Positions 15,841 through 24,982 are shown, counted from the stretch's first letter. The stretch is DNA of 46,766 nt from Clostridium frigoris (GCF_018861865.1 NZ_JAHLDV010000029.1:1-46766), one strand, 5' to 3'. Made by a program: numbers and translations. Notes: a model not told the origin generated them from the letters alone.

Positions 15841-16770
15841 ATGAAGATAATTTTTATGGGCACGCCACAATTTTCAGTACCATCTTTGCAATCACTTATA
15901 AATGAATTTGAAGTTGCGGCTGTATTCACTCAGCCAGATAGGCCGAAAGGAAGAGGTAAAAATTTAGCTATGTCACCGGTTAAACAGTTGGCAACTTCAT
16001 GTAATGTACCGGTATACCAGCCTTTAAAGCTTAAAAACAATAATGAAATGATAGATAAAATTAAGGAATTAAAACCAGATTTTATTGTAGTAGTAGCATT
16101 TGGTCAAATACTACCAAAAGAAATATTGGATATCCCTAAATATGGATGTGTAAATTTACATGCATCTTTATTGCCAAAATATCGGGGAGCAGCTCCTATA
16201 AACTGGTGCATAATTAATGGTGAGAGTAGTTCTGGTAATACAACAATGCTTATGGATGTTGGGCTTGATACTGGTGATATTCTTTTAACAAATGAGGTTA
16301 AAATTAGTAATGATATTACAGCAGGAGAACTTACAGACATTCTTAGTAATACAGGGGCTAAACTATTAGTTGAAACAATAAATGCAGTAATAAATAATAA
16401 AATTCAGCCAATTAAGCAAGAAGATAAGGCTAGTACATATGCGTCTAAGCTAGATAAGAAAATGGCAAGTATTGATTGGGCATGTAGTAATACTAATATT
16501 CATAATTTTATAAGAGGTTTAAATCCATCACTAATTGCGTATACTCATTATAATGATACTGTAATGAAAATATATAAATCAAGAATATTAAATGAGTTAT
16601 CAGATAAGCAAGTTGGATGTATTATAGATGTTTCAAAAGAGGGATTAAAGGTATCAACTGGCAGTGGGGTTTTACTTATTGAGGAAATTCAATTTCCAGG
16701 TAAAAAGCCTTTAAAAGTAAAGGATTATATAATAGGTAATAAAATAGATTTAGGCATGATACTTAAATAA
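15841..16770 (+). CDS. fmt: Methionyl-tRNA formyltransferase
   Basis: The 309-residue enzyme has the formyl-donor site HASLLPKYRGAAPI (107-120, with Asn105 and His107) and GLDTGDI (141-147, catalytic Asp143), followed by the C-terminal OB-like tRNA-binding domain (about 205-309). It formylates initiator Met-tRNA using 10-formyltetrahydrofolate. I choose the ATG at 15841, which gives the family start MKIIFMGTPQF; an in-frame ATG at 15826 inside def would add five unlikely residues. GAGGAA in the end of def is the ribosome binding site. Confidence 0.96.
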   Translation: MKIIFMGTPQFSVPSLQSLINEFEVAAVFTQPDRPKGRGKNLAMSPVKQLATSCNVPVYQPLKLKNNNEMIDKIKELKPDFIVVVAFGQILPKEILDIPKYGCVNLHASLLPKYRGAAPINWCIINGESSSGNTTMLMDVGLDTGDILLTNEVKISNDITAGELTDILSNTGAKLLVETINAVINNKIQPIKQEDKASTYASKLDKKMASIDWACSNTNIHNFIRGLNPSLIAYTHYNDTVMKIYKSRILNELSDKQVGCIIDVSKEGLKVSTGSGVLLIEEIQFPGKKPLKVKDYIIGNKIDLGMILK

Positions 16771-16801
16771 TTAAATCACATGGGGAAATTGAGGGAAGAG
16801 T

Positions 16802-18130
16802 ATGAGTAATAGTAGACTGGTAGCAGTTACAATTATAGAAAAAGTATTAAATGAGAATGCTTATTCAAATATTGTTTTAGGATTAGAACTTAATAAATCA
16901 GAGCTAAGCGATAAAGATAAAGCTCTAGTTACAGAAATAGTTTATGGAACGTTAAAATACAAGTATACTATAGATAAAATATTGCAACACTTTGTTAAAA
17001 ATGGTTTTGATAAATTAGAGAGTTTTGTTTTAAATATATTAAGAATATCAGTTTATCAAATTAGGTATTTAGATAAAGTTCCGAGTTTTGCAACTGTTAA
17101 TGAGGCTGTAAATTTAACCAAGAAAAAGAGTAACATAGGAGCATCAAAGCTTGTTAATGGTGTGCTTAGAAGTTACCTTAGGGAAACAGGCGAAAAGTAT
17201 TACAATGAAGAGAATGATATTGAAAGATTATGTTTTGAGTATTCATTTACTAAAGCTTTGGTTAAACTCTTTATAAAGCAATATGGACCTCAAAAAGCTG
17301 AAGAAATTCTCAAGGGGTTAAATTATAAGCCAGATGTTACTGTCAGAGTTAATACTCTAAAATTAACTTATAAAGAAATATGGGAAAAACTTATAGAAAA
17401 TGGTTATAATATAGAAGAAGGTTATGCTTCATCCGAAGCAATACGAATTATTAAGGGGAAAAACATAGAAAATAATATTTTATTTAACGAAGGGAATATA
17501 ACGGTTCAAGATGAGAGCGCAATGCTAACGGCACCTTCTATGGATCTCAAACCAAACATGAAAGTCTTAGACCTTTGCAGCGCACCAGGTGGAAAAACAA
17601 CGCATATAGCAGAGATTATGAAAAATACAGGTATAGTCCTTGCGTTTGATATACATAAAAATAAATTGTCTTTAATAGAAGAAAATATAAAACGAATAGG
17701 AATTACAAATACAACTTGTGAAGCTCAAGATGCTACTGAATATGTTCCAGATTTGTTTGAATATGCAGATAGAGTGCTTATAGATGTACCATGTTCAGGG
17801 TTAGGAATCATCAGAAAAAAACCTGAAATAAAGTGGAGTAAAAATATAAAAGATATAAATAATATAATAGATATACAAAGACGTATAATGGATAATGCCT
17901 CAAAATACGTAAAAAAAGGGGGAGTACTTGTATATTCAACATGTACCCTTAATAAAGATGAAAACGAAGGCAATATTGAATGGTTTCTAGAGTCACACTG
18001 CGAGTTTAAGATAGAACCTGTATTTTTTGGGGAATTTGATAATATAAAATATAATGACAAAGGATATGTTACTATATATCCAAACGAATATATGGATGGC
18101 TTTTTTATAACAAAACTTATAAAGTCATAG
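16802..18130 (+). CDS. rsmB: 16S rRNA (cytosine-967-C5)-methyltransferase
   Basis: This 442-residue RNA methyltransferase has an N-terminal NusB-like helical domain (about 1-140), the SAM-binding loop DLCSAPGGK (257-265), DVPCSGLG with Cys331 and YSTCTLN with the nucleophile Cys381. These two cysteines are the marks of RNA m5C enzymes of the RsmB/Nop2 family. It modifies C967 in the small-subunit rRNA during ribosome assembly. GAGGGAAGAGT precedes the ATG. The gap to rlmN is short and holds a duplicated start-like sequence. Confidence 0.95.
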   Translation: MSNSRLVAVTIIEKVLNENAYSNIVLGLELNKSELSDKDKALVTEIVYGTLKYKYTIDKILQHFVKNGFDKLESFVLNILRISVYQIRYLDKVPSFATVNEAVNLTKKKSNIGASKLVNGVLRSYLRETGEKYYNEENDIERLCFEYSFTKALVKLFIKQYGPQKAEEILKGLNYKPDVTVRVNTLKLTYKEIWEKLIENGYNIEEGYASSEAIRIIKGKNIENNILFNEGNITVQDESAMLTAPSMDLKPNMKVLDLCSAPGGKTTHIAEIMKNTGIVLAFDIHKNKLSLIEENIKRIGITNTTCEAQDATEYVPDLFEYADRVLIDVPCSGLGIIRKKPEIKWSKNIKDINNIIDIQRRIMDNASKYVKKGGVLVYSTCTLNKDENEGNIEWFLESHCEFKIEPVFFGEFDNIKYNDKGYVTIYPNEYMDGFFITKLIKS

Positions 18131-18150
18131 CGGCTCTATAAAACTCGTGA

Positions 18151-18181
18151 GTGTGTAAAATGATTGGGTGTGTAAAATGAT
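18151..18181 (+). repeat. 14-bp direct repeat creating a duplicate rlmN start
   Basis: GTGTGTAAAATGAT occurs at 18151-18164 and again at 18168-18181, period 17 bases. The first copy supplies an ATG at 18160 that opens a six-codon frame ending in a TGA (18178-18180) that overlaps the rlmN ATG (18177-18179). No clear ribosome binding site is seen for either. Confidence 0.8.
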
Positions 18182-19214
18182 AAATATATTAGATATTGAT
18201 TTATTGGAACTGCAACAGTGGATGAAAAGTAATGGGGAAAGCAAATTCAGGGCTAAACAAGTATTTGACTGGATTTACAAGGATGTTTGGGAATTTGAAA
18301 ATATGAATAATATCCCACAAAGTATAAGAGAAAAGTTACAAACTAATTTTTATATAGGAATACCAAGTCTTATAGAAGAGTATACTTCAAAACATAATGA
18401 TACAAGAAAATACCTTTTTGAACTGTCGGATGGTAATTTAATTGAATGTGTTGTTATGAAATATAAACATGGAAATTCTATATGTATTTCTACACAAGTT
18501 GGATGTAGGATGGGATGCAAATTTTGTGCATCTACCATCGGAGGAATGATTAGAAATATAACACCGGGAGAAATGCTTTCCCAGATATTAAAATCACAGC
18601 ATCTGATTAACAATCGTATTTCTAATGTTGTACTGATGGGAAGTGGGGAGCCATTTGATAATTTTGATAATGTAATGAAATTTCTTAAACTTGTTAATTC
18701 AGTGAATGGATTAAATATTGGACAAAGGCATATAACTATATCTACATGTGGTATAGTTCCTAAAATCAAAGAGTTTGCCGATTTTAATATGCAAACGACA
18801 CTTGCTATTTCGCTTCATGCACCTAGTGATGAAATCAGAGTGAAGAGTATGCCAATTGCGAATAAGTATTCTATTGCAGAAATAATTGATGTTTCTAAGT
18901 ATTATATAGATAAAACTAACAGGCGAATAACATTCGAATATGCTCTTGTTAAGGGTCTTAATGATAGTAAGTCAGATGCAGAAAAATTAAGTGCTTTGTT
19001 AAAAGATATGTTATGCCATGTTAATTTAATCCCGGTTAATGAGATTAAAGAAAATGAACTAAAGAGATCTTCAAATGAAAATGTGGCTGAGTTTAAGAGG
19101 GTTCTTGAGGATAATAATATTCAGACGACGATAAGACGAGAAATGGGGCTAGATATTAATGCTGCATGTGGACAGCTTAGAAGAAGCCATATTAAAAGTG
19201 AAGAACTTAAATGA
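18177..19214 (+). CDS. rlmN: Dual-specificity 23S rRNA A2503 / tRNA A37 methyltransferase RlmN
   Basis: The 345-residue radical SAM enzyme carries the iron-sulfur motif CRMGCKFC (Cys110, 114, 117), MGSGEPFDN in the SAM region, [11 protein letters not shown], and the catalytic C-terminal cysteine in NAACGQLR. It places a methyl group on C2 of A2503 in 23S rRNA and of A37 in some tRNAs, using a methyl-cysteine intermediate. The start is uncertain: ATG at 18177 or GTG at 18168; I use the ATG, which gives MINILD. The upstream region has a tandem duplication that makes a six-codon mini-frame overlapping this start. Confidence 0.95.
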   Translation: MINILDIDLLELQQWMKSNGESKFRAKQVFDWIYKDVWEFENMNNIPQSIREKLQTNFYIGIPSLIEEYTSKHNDTRKYLFELSDGNLIECVVMKYKHGNSICISTQVGCRMGCKFCASTIGGMIRNITPGEMLSQILKSQHLINNRISNVVLMGSGEPFDNFDNVMKFLKLVNSVNGLNIGQRHITISTCGIVPKIKEFADFNMQTTLAISLHAPSDEIRVKSMPIANKYSIAEIIDVSKYYIDKTNRRITFEYALVKGLNDSKSDAEKLSALLKDMLCHVNLIPVNEIKENELKRSSNENVAEFKRVLEDNNIQTTIRREMGLDINAACGQLRRSHIKSEELK

Positions 19215-19226
19215 GGGGGTGTAACA

Positions 19227-19973
19227 ATGATTGGGGTTTTATCAGATGTTGGGAATGTCAGAAAAATAAATGAAGATTCTGTAGGTTATTTAGAAAGCAG
19301 TGATTATGATATTTATGTTGTTGCTGACGGCATGGGAGGACACAATGCTGGGGAAGTAGCAAGTGATTTAGCTATTAAGGTTATAATGGAATATATAAAG
19401 AACAATCATAAAGGCACAGACCTTAGAAAAGTTCTTTCAGAAGGTATAAAATGTGCAAATAAGAAAATTTATGATATGGCAAGTCAAAATGATTCTCTTA
19501 AAGGAATGGGTACAACTATAACAATTTGTTTTAGAAAACAGAATGAAATGGTCGTTGCAAATGTGGGGGATAGTAGTTGCTATATTATAGATAGCAAAAG
19601 AAAATTAGTAAAAGTAACAAGAGATCATTCTCTAGTGCAGCAGTTGTTAGATAATGGGACTATAACTGAAGAAAAGGCAAGAAATCACCCCAATAAAAAT
19701 ATTATTACAAGGGCTCTTGGAACAAATGAGTTAGTAGAAGTTGATTTGTTTGACCTTGATTTGACGAGTGTTATCAAATGTATTTTATGTACAGATGGTC
19801 TTACTAATGATGTGACTTATTCTGAAATGTATGATATTATTGTTGAAAATGATAATGATACAAGTTGTAAAATGTTAGTTGACTTAAGCAAATTTAATGG
19901 TGGACGCGATAATATATCCGTTATCGTATTTGAAGGAGAGTGCAGAGATGATAGGAACCATATTAGGGAGTAG
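19227..19973 (+). CDS. prpC: PP2C-family protein phosphatase PrpC/Stp
   Basis: The 248-residue phosphatase has the metal-binding motifs in order: NEDS (Asp17), VVADGMGGHN (Asp34-Gly35), GDSSCY, TDGLTN and GGRDNIS. It removes phosphates from Ser/Thr and is the partner of the PrkC kinase encoded next. GAGGGGGTG precedes the ATG. The prkC start lies 26 bases inside the end of this gene, so kinase and phosphatase are made together. Cytoplasmic, no membrane segment. Confidence 0.95.
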   Translation: MIGVLSDVGNVRKINEDSVGYLESSDYDIYVVADGMGGHNAGEVASDLAIKVIMEYIKNNHKGTDLRKVLSEGIKCANKKIYDMASQNDSLKGMGTTITICFRKQNEMVVANVGDSSCYIIDSKRKLVKVTRDHSLVQQLLDNGTITEEKARNHPNKNIITRALGTNELVEVDLFDLDLTSVIKCILCTDGLTNDVTYSEMYDIIVENDNDTSCKMLVDLSKFNGGRDNISVIVFEGECRDDRNHIRE

Positions 19974-21894
19974 ATATGAACTCCTTGAAAAAATTGGAGA
20001 GGGTGGAATGGCAATAGTTTATAAAGCTAAGTGCCAATTACTCAATCGTTTTGTTGCTGTAAAAATATTAAAAGAAGAATTCTCAAATAATATAGAATTT
20101 ATGGAAAAATTTAAAAAAGAGGCACTGTCTGTAGCTAGCCTTTCATCAAACAATATAGTTAATATATATGACGTTGGAAGTGAAAGGGATATTAACTATA
20201 TAGTAATGGAATATATAAAGGGAAAGACACTCAAGGAAATTATAGTCGAAAGTGGTAGCATGAGTACTGATTTAGTACTTGACTATGGTATGCAAATAGC
20301 AAAAGCACTTGAATGCGCTCATAAGAATAACATTATACATAGAGATATAAAACCTCATAACATTCTTGTAACTGAAGATGGAACAGTTAAGGTTACAGAT
20401 TTTGGTATAGCAAAAGCGGCAAGTTCAGTTACTATAACTAATACTAGTACTGTAATGGGGTCAGCACACTATTTTTCACCAGAACAAGCTAAAGCAAGCT
20501 TTGTAGACTGCAGAACAGATATTTATTCATTTGGAATAGTATTATATGAGATGGTTACGGGTAGAGTGCCTTATGATGCAGATAGCCCAGTATCAGTAGC
20601 ATTAAAGCATATACAAGAAAAGGTTGTACCACCTAAGGAAATAAATAATAAGGTTCCAGAAAATTTGAATAAATTAATACTAAAAGCTATAGAGAAAGAA
20701 CCAATAAAGAGGTATCAAACTGCAAAAGAAATGTATTTGGATCTTCAGAGAATACAAAATAATAGCGATTATACTATTGCAGGTAATAACATGGATAACG
20801 AATACACAAGAGTTATGGCACCTGTAAATCCTGCTGATTATGAAAAAGAAGAAGATGTGGTTGAAAGTCCAGAGCCAATGAACAAGAATAAAAATAAAGA
20901 TAAAAATAAGAATAAAAATAAAAAAAAGACAATAATTGTGACTTCAATAATTTTATTAATTGTTTTATTCAGTGCTTTAGGTTACGTATATATGAACGGT
21001 AATAATGGTGTAGTACAAGTTGAAACAAAGCTAGTAGTTCCTAAAATTATAGGGCTCGATAAGGCAGCTGCAGAAAAATTAGTTGTAGCAAAGGGTCTTA
21101 ATTTTGTAGTTAATAAACAAGTAAATAGTGATGAACCTAAAGGTGCTGTTACAGCATGTTTTCCTGATGAGGGAACAGAAGTAAAAGAAAACTCAGAAGT
21201 TAGAGTTTACGTGAGTAAAGGACCAACAGGTTTTAAAATCCCGTCGGTTATAGGACTTGACCAAAATGCAGCTAACTCTAATATTGAACAAAATGGGCTA
21301 GTACTTGGTAATGTTGCAGAAGAATACAGTGAATCAGTTGCGAGTGGACTTGTAATAAGTCAAGATCCTAGTGAAGGTAGCTTAGTTCAAAAAGGCGATA
21401 GTGTAACCTTAGTAATAAGCAAGGGACCGAGTGTTAAGATTACAAAGGTGCCAAATTTATTTGGATTATCTTTAGATGATGCATTAGCATCATTGAAAAG
21501 TTCAATTTTGACATTAGGTGATAAAAAATCAGTAACAACTACTGATAAATCTCAGGATGGTATAGTCTTTAGTCAAAGTATTGCTGCAAATACTGGGGTT
21601 CAGGAAGGTAACTCTGTAGGTGTTAGTTATTATACCTATAAAGAACCTGAAAAACAGCAAGTTGATGTTCCAAACTTTATGGGAAAAACAGTTAAAGATG
21701 CAAAAGATTTAGCTGATCAAAATGATATAAAGATATCAGTATCTGGCAATGATGAAGATATAATTCAAACTCAAGATAAGGATGCAGGAACTAAGGTCAG
21801 TGTTGGTGATACTATAACTTTAACAGCGGAGGCTGCGACTCAGGATCCAACGAAAACCGATCCAACGACAAATAAAAATTCTAAAACTGATTAG
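19948..21894 (+). CDS. prkC: PASTA-domain Ser/Thr protein kinase PrkC
   Basis: The 648-residue membrane kinase has a glycine loop GEGGMAIVYKA (17-27), Lys39, HRDIKPHN (131-138, catalytic Asp133) and DFG (151-153) with a Thr/Ser-rich activation loop. A lysine/asparagine-rich juxtamembrane run (312-327), one membrane helix (about 328-347) and four PASTA repeats (about 363-430, 431-497, 498-566, 570-630) follow, then a Thr/Lys tail. PASTA repeats outside the cell sense muropeptides; the kinase controls germination and wall synthesis in relatives. Start ATG 19948 has GGAGAG upstream and yields MIGTILGSRYELL, the usual family start. It overlaps prpC by 26 bases. Confidence 0.95.
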   Translation: MIGTILGSRYELLEKIGEGGMAIVYKAKCQLLNRFVAVKILKEEFSNNIEFMEKFKKEALSVASLSSNNIVNIYDVGSERDINYIVMEYIKGKTLKEIIVESGSMSTDLVLDYGMQIAKALECAHKNNIIHRDIKPHNILVTEDGTVKVTDFGIAKAASSVTITNTSTVMGSAHYFSPEQAKASFVDCRTDIYSFGIVLYEMVTGRVPYDADSPVSVALKHIQEKVVPPKEINNKVPENLNKLILKAIEKEPIKRYQTAKEMYLDLQRIQNNSDYTIAGNNMDNEYTRVMAPVNPADYEKEEDVVESPEPMNKNKNKDKNKNKNKKKTIIVTSIILLIVLFSALGYVYMNGNNGVVQVETKLVVPKIIGLDKAAAEKLVVAKGLNFVVNKQVNSDEPKGAVTACFPDEGTEVKENSEVRVYVSKGPTGFKIPSVIGLDQNAANSNIEQNGLVLGNVAEEYSESVASGLVISQDPSEGSLVQKGDSVTLVISKGPSVKITKVPNLFGLSLDDALASLKSSILTLGDKKSVTTTDKSQDGIVFSQSIAANTGVQEGNSVGVSYYTYKEPEKQQVDVPNFMGKTVKDAKDLADQNDIKISVSGNDEDIIQTQDKDAGTKVSVGDTITLTAEAATQDPTKTDPTTNKNSKTD

Positions 21895-21934
21895 TAAAAA
21901 GAATATAAAATTAAAGGTAAATGGTGGAGGATAT

Positions 21935-22804
21935 ATGCAGGGAGTAATCACAAAAGGTATAGGTGGTTTATATTTTGTAAAAGTTAAAGACAGAGTAATA
22001 GAATGTAAGGCAAGGGGAAAGTTTAGGTACACTGGACTTTCTCCTGTTATTGGTGATAAAGTAGAAATAATGCTAGAGACGGATGATACCAAGGGTGTAA
22101 TTGAAGAGATTTTTGCAAGAGACACAGAGATGATACGCCCAGTAGTTGCTAATGTTACTCAAGCATTTGTAGTTTTCGCATTTAAAAAACCTGATTTAAA
22201 TATGGAATTGCTCAATAAATTTTTAGTGCTTTGTGAGAATTATAGACTAAAGATAGTTCTTTGCTTAAATAAATTGGATTTAGTTGAGAAAGTTGATGAG
22301 GATCTTATAAAAGAATTAAAAAGTGTTGGATGCGATATAGTGTTTTTAAAAGCAAAAGAGGGAGAGGGACTTGACGAGCTAAGGGCGAAGATAAAAAATA
22401 ATATATCTGTTTTTTGTGGACCGTCTGGAGTCGGAAAGTCAACTATACTTAATAGCATAATTGGAAGAGAAGCCATGAAAACTGGAGACATAAGTAAAAA
22501 ATCGCAAAAGGGAAAACACACCACACGTCATAGTGAACTTATTGAATATGAGGAAGGATTCCTACTAGATACACCAGGTTTTTCATCATTAAGTTTGGAT
22601 TTTATAGAGAAAGAACAATTACAGCATTGTTTCCCTGAATTTGAAAAATATAGATGTGAATGTAGATTTTCTAATTGTATGCATTATAAGGAACCTAATT
22701 GTGGAGTTAAGGAAGCTGTAGAAGCTAATGAAATTTACAGAGATAGATATAAATTTTATGTAAAAACTTTAGAAGAAATTATTGCTAGGGGGAATAGAAA
22801 ATGA
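21935..22804 (+). CDS. rsgA: Small-subunit ribosome biogenesis GTPase RsgA
   Basis: The 289-residue protein has an N-terminal OB-fold (about 1-70) and a circularly permuted GTPase with NKLD (112-115) before the P-loop GPSGVGKST (162-170) and DTPGF (212-216). A C-terminal zinc site uses Cys243, Cys248, His250 and Cys256. It checks late 30S maturation. The order prkC-rsgA-rpe is that of Bacillus. Its TGA overlaps the rpe ATG (ATGA), so the two are coupled. Confidence 0.96.
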   Translation: MQGVITKGIGGLYFVKVKDRVIECKARGKFRYTGLSPVIGDKVEIMLETDDTKGVIEEIFARDTEMIRPVVANVTQAFVVFAFKKPDLNMELLNKFLVLCENYRLKIVLCLNKLDLVEKVDEDLIKELKSVGCDIVFLKAKEGEGLDELRAKIKNNISVFCGPSGVGKSTILNSIIGREAMKTGDISKKSQKGKHTTRHSELIEYEEGFLLDTPGFSSLSLDFIEKEQLQHCFPEFEKYRCECRFSNCMHYKEPNCGVKEAVEANEIYRDRYKFYVKTLEEIIARGNRK

Positions 22805-23451
22805 TAAAAATAGCACCATCAATATTGTCAGCTGATTTTTCAAGGCTAGGAGAACATATTAAGCAATTAGATGCATATGGTTCTGATATGATTCATATTG
22901 ATGTAATGGATGGTATGTTCGTACCTAACATTTCTTTTGGCGTTCCAATTATTAAGAGCATTAGAGAACTAACAAGACTTCCATTTGATGTACATCTTAT
23001 GATAGAAGAACCGTCTAGATATGTAGAAGAATTTGTACATGCGGGTGCTGATATCATAACTGTTCATTATGAAACTGATAGGCATATTGATAGAACTATT
23101 AACTATATAAAAAGTTTTGGGGTTAAAGTAGGAGTTGCATTAAACCCTGCCACTCCTGTGGCCTTAATAAAGCATCTGATAAGTAATGTTGATATGGTAC
23201 TTATTATGACAGTAAATCCGGGATTTGGAGGACAAAAATTTATTGAATACTGCTCGGATAAAGTTAAGGAAGTCAGAGCTCTTGCAGATATTTATAATAA
23301 AGATATTATGATTCAAGTAGATGGTGGAATTGATGAATCTAATATCCATGATGTTGTGAGTAGTGGTGCTAATGTAATAGTAGCTGGGTCAGCTGTATTT
23401 AGAAATGGTGAAATCGAAAAAAACATAAAAAAATTAAGAGCTGAAATTTAA
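22801..23451 (+). CDS. rpe: Ribulose-phosphate 3-epimerase
   Basis: This 216-residue TIM-barrel enzyme has the family marks APSILSADFSRL, HIDVMDGMFVPN (metal His and catalytic Asp), DVHLMIEEP, TVNPGFGGQ and VDGGI. It interconverts ribulose 5-phosphate and xylulose 5-phosphate in the pentose phosphate route. It overlaps rsgA by four bases and is followed by thiN, with a 41-base gap. Normal length. Confidence 0.97.
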   Translation: MIKIAPSILSADFSRLGEHIKQLDAYGSDMIHIDVMDGMFVPNISFGVPIIKSIRELTRLPFDVHLMIEEPSRYVEEFVHAGADIITVHYETDRHIDRTINYIKSFGVKVGVALNPATPVALIKHLISNVDMVLIMTVNPGFGGQKFIEYCSDKVKEVRALADIYNKDIMIQVDGGIDESNIHDVVSSGANVIVAGSAVFRNGEIEKNIKKLRAEI

Positions 23452-23492
23452 TAATAATTGTGTGATAAACAGCTTCGAAGGTGATGATTGAC

Positions 23493-24128
23493 ATGAAGGT
23501 TATAATAATATCAGGAGGTGCACCTCCCTTAAAGGAATTACTCATGAAAGAAATTATAGAGGATACATTTTTAATTGGAGCTGACAGTGGCGCCAATTGT
23601 TTGTATCACTATAATATTAAACCGGATTTACTTGTAGGAGATTTTGATAGTATAGATAAAGAAGTACTTAATTATTATAAAAAAAACAATTGTTTTTTAG
23701 ATATTTATCCGACAGAAAAAGATTTTACTGATACTGAAATTGCAGTTAGAAAGGCTATAGGTATGAATCCAAGTGAAGTAGTTCTGTTAGGATGTACTGG
23801 CAGTAGAGTTGATCATCTACTTGGAAACATTGGAATGCTTAAGATTTGCTTAGAAAATGGCGTTAATGCATGTATTAAAGATAATAATAATATTATTACG
23901 TTAGTCAATGCTTCAACACTATTAAATGGTATCGTAGGTAAGGTATTTTCAGTTCAGTCTTATGGCGATGAAATAATTGGATTAACAATAGAAGGAGCTA
24001 AGTATCCTTTAGATAATTACAATTTAAAGATTGGTGAGAGTATAAGTATTTCAAATGAGTTTGCATGTCCTCAAGTTAAACTTAAATTTAAATCTGGAAC
24101 GCTTATGATAATATTATCAAAAGATTAA
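23493..24128 (+). CDS. thiN: Thiamine pyrophosphokinase
   Basis: The 211-residue enzyme shows GADSGANCLYH and DLLVGDFDSID, then PTEKDFTDTEIA and GCTGSRVDHLLGN, all standard for the TPK catalytic domain, plus a C-terminal beta domain. It makes thiamine diphosphate from thiamine and ATP. I prefer ATG 23493 (MKVIIISGG); an in-frame GTG at 23481 would add four residues but lies inside the AAGGTGAT binding site. Bacillus has the same gene (yloS/thiN) between rpe and spoVM. A strong terminator follows. Confidence 0.93.
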   Translation: MKVIIISGGAPPLKELLMKEIIEDTFLIGADSGANCLYHYNIKPDLLVGDFDSIDKEVLNYYKKNNCFLDIYPTEKDFTDTEIAVRKAIGMNPSEVVLLGCTGSRVDHLLGNIGMLKICLENGVNACIKDNNNIITLVNASTLLNGIVGKVFSVQSYGDEIIGLTIEGAKYPLDNYNLKIGESISISNEFACPQVKLKFKSGTLMIILSKD

Positions 24129-24137
24129 TATTTATAT

Positions 24138-24185
24138 AAAAAACTATTTTTTATTGATTACTTCAATAAAAAATAGTTTTTTATT
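24138..24185 (+). terminator. Terminator after thiN
   Basis: Arms 24138-24157 and 24163-24182 form a 20-bp perfect stem with a five-base loop, ending in a run of T. It closes the long priA-thiN run. Confidence 0.88.
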
Positions 24186-24249
24186 TTGTAAACATTATTA
24201 AAAATAAATCATATAATACTATTGGAATACTTTGAGAGGAGAACAACTT

Positions 24250-24420
24250 ATGAAAAGGTGGTTTAGGTGTTTACAAAGGCAACTTGGAGTAATCATTGCA
24301 TGTTTAGGCATAGGAATTTTAACAGTAGTAATAGTTCCATTTTGGTGGTGGATAATTGTTGTGGGAGGAGGAATTGTTTATTTTGGTTTTAGTATAATGG
24401 ATCATAATGATCATTGTTAG
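24250..24420 (+). CDS. Small membrane protein (56 aa) upstream of spoVM
   Basis: The 56-residue protein starts MKRWFRCLQRQ, has two hydrophobic stretches (about 12-27 and 29-48) separated by a tryptophan-rich PFWWW turn, and ends in MDHNDHC, a His/Cys/Asp tail. GAGAGGAG is seven bases before the ATG; a TTG at 24232 would add six residues but overlaps the binding site. It sits between thiN and spoVM, both adjacent in Bacillus as well, so it may be sporulation-linked, but this is only context. No named family recognised. Confidence 0.7.
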   Translation: MKRWFRCLQRQLGVIIACLGIGILTVVIVPFWWWIIVVGGGIVYFGFSIMDHNDHC

Positions 24421-24524
24421 CGATATGTAGATTATATGGGGGTTTTAATAAATCAATAAAATTTAGGGATACTTAATTTGTAAAAGATTATAATTAAATA
24501 TTTTTAGTTTGGGAGGTAAGAAAA

Positions 24525-24593
24525 ATGAGAATTATGGCTATTAAATTACCGAAATTTATGTCCCGAATAATCAGATTCTTTTTAAAAAAATAA
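24525..24593 (+). CDS. spoVM: Stage V sporulation protein SpoVM (22 aa)
   Basis: A 22-codon gene starts MRIMAIKLPKF and continues as a short amphipathic helix with RIIRFF and two final lysines. Bacillus SpoVM also carries the segment IKLPKF, with Pro9 at the same position, and is similarly short (26 residues). SpoVM recognises the convex forespore membrane and anchors the SpoIVA coat basement layer. GGGAGG lies eight bases before the ATG. The position between thiN and convergent rpmB is the same as in Bacillus, which makes the call strong despite the small size. The C-terminus is four residues shorter than in Bacillus. Confidence 0.92.
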   Translation: MRIMAIKLPKFMSRIIRFFLKK

Positions 24594-24669
24594 CATAGAA
24601 AAGGTGAAATTAGGTTTTGAAATTGAATTTTTATAAGAAATGCAACTTTTTAGTTGAATTTAAATAAAA

Positions 24670-24691
24670 AATGCAGCTAAAAAGCTGCATT
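24670..24691. terminator. Bidirectional terminator between spoVM and rpmB
   Basis: AATGCAGCT (24670-24678) pairs with AGCTGCATT (24683-24691) around a four-base loop. On the minus strand a T-run follows (read from 24669 leftward), giving a good terminator for rpmB; on the plus strand T-rich sequence follows as well. Confidence 0.8.
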
Positions 24692-24703
24692 CTTATTTCT
24701 TAA

Positions 24704-24895
24704 TTATATAGCACGTTGTACTTTACCTGAACGAAGACATCTAGTACATACATGTATAGACTTAGGCGTTCCGCTAACTATAGCTTTAACTTTTTGAATG
24801 TTTGGAGCCCATTTTCTTTTTGATTCACGGTGTGAGTGACTATATTGACTACCTGAAACAACACCTTTATTGCATATTTCGCATTTTCTTGACAA
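24704..24895 (-). CDS. rpmB: Large-subunit ribosomal protein L28, zinc-binding form
   Basis: The 63-residue protein begins MSRKCEICNKG and has CEIC (Cys5, Cys8) and CTRC (Cys50, Cys53), the four-cysteine zinc-binding C+ form of L28. The remaining body, KRKWAPNIQKVKAIV and SGKVQRAI, is typical. I use TTG at 24895, which puts AAGGAGGT eight bases upstream; the GTG at 24904 sits on the binding site itself. It is leftward between rightward spoVM and the Asp23 gene, an orientation also seen in Bacillus. It has its own promoter at 24953-24982. Confidence 0.94.
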   Translation of the reverse strand: MSRKCEICNKGVVSGSQYSHSHRESKRKWAPNIQKVKAIVSGTPKSIHVCTRCLRSGKVQRAI

Positions 24896-24952
24896 TGAAA
24901 ACACCTCCTTAAGACTATGAAGAACAAATTCTTCTCAATTGAAACACGCATT

Positions 24953-24982
24953 ATTGTAACATAGATACTACTACTCTTGCAA
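24953..24982 (-). promoter_or_regulatory. Promoter of rpmB
   Basis: On the minus strand, TTGCAA (24982-24977) and TACAAT (24958-24953) are separated by 18 bases. The leader then contains a 6-bp hairpin (24919-24934) before the AAGGAGGT ribosome binding site. Confidence 0.55.
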
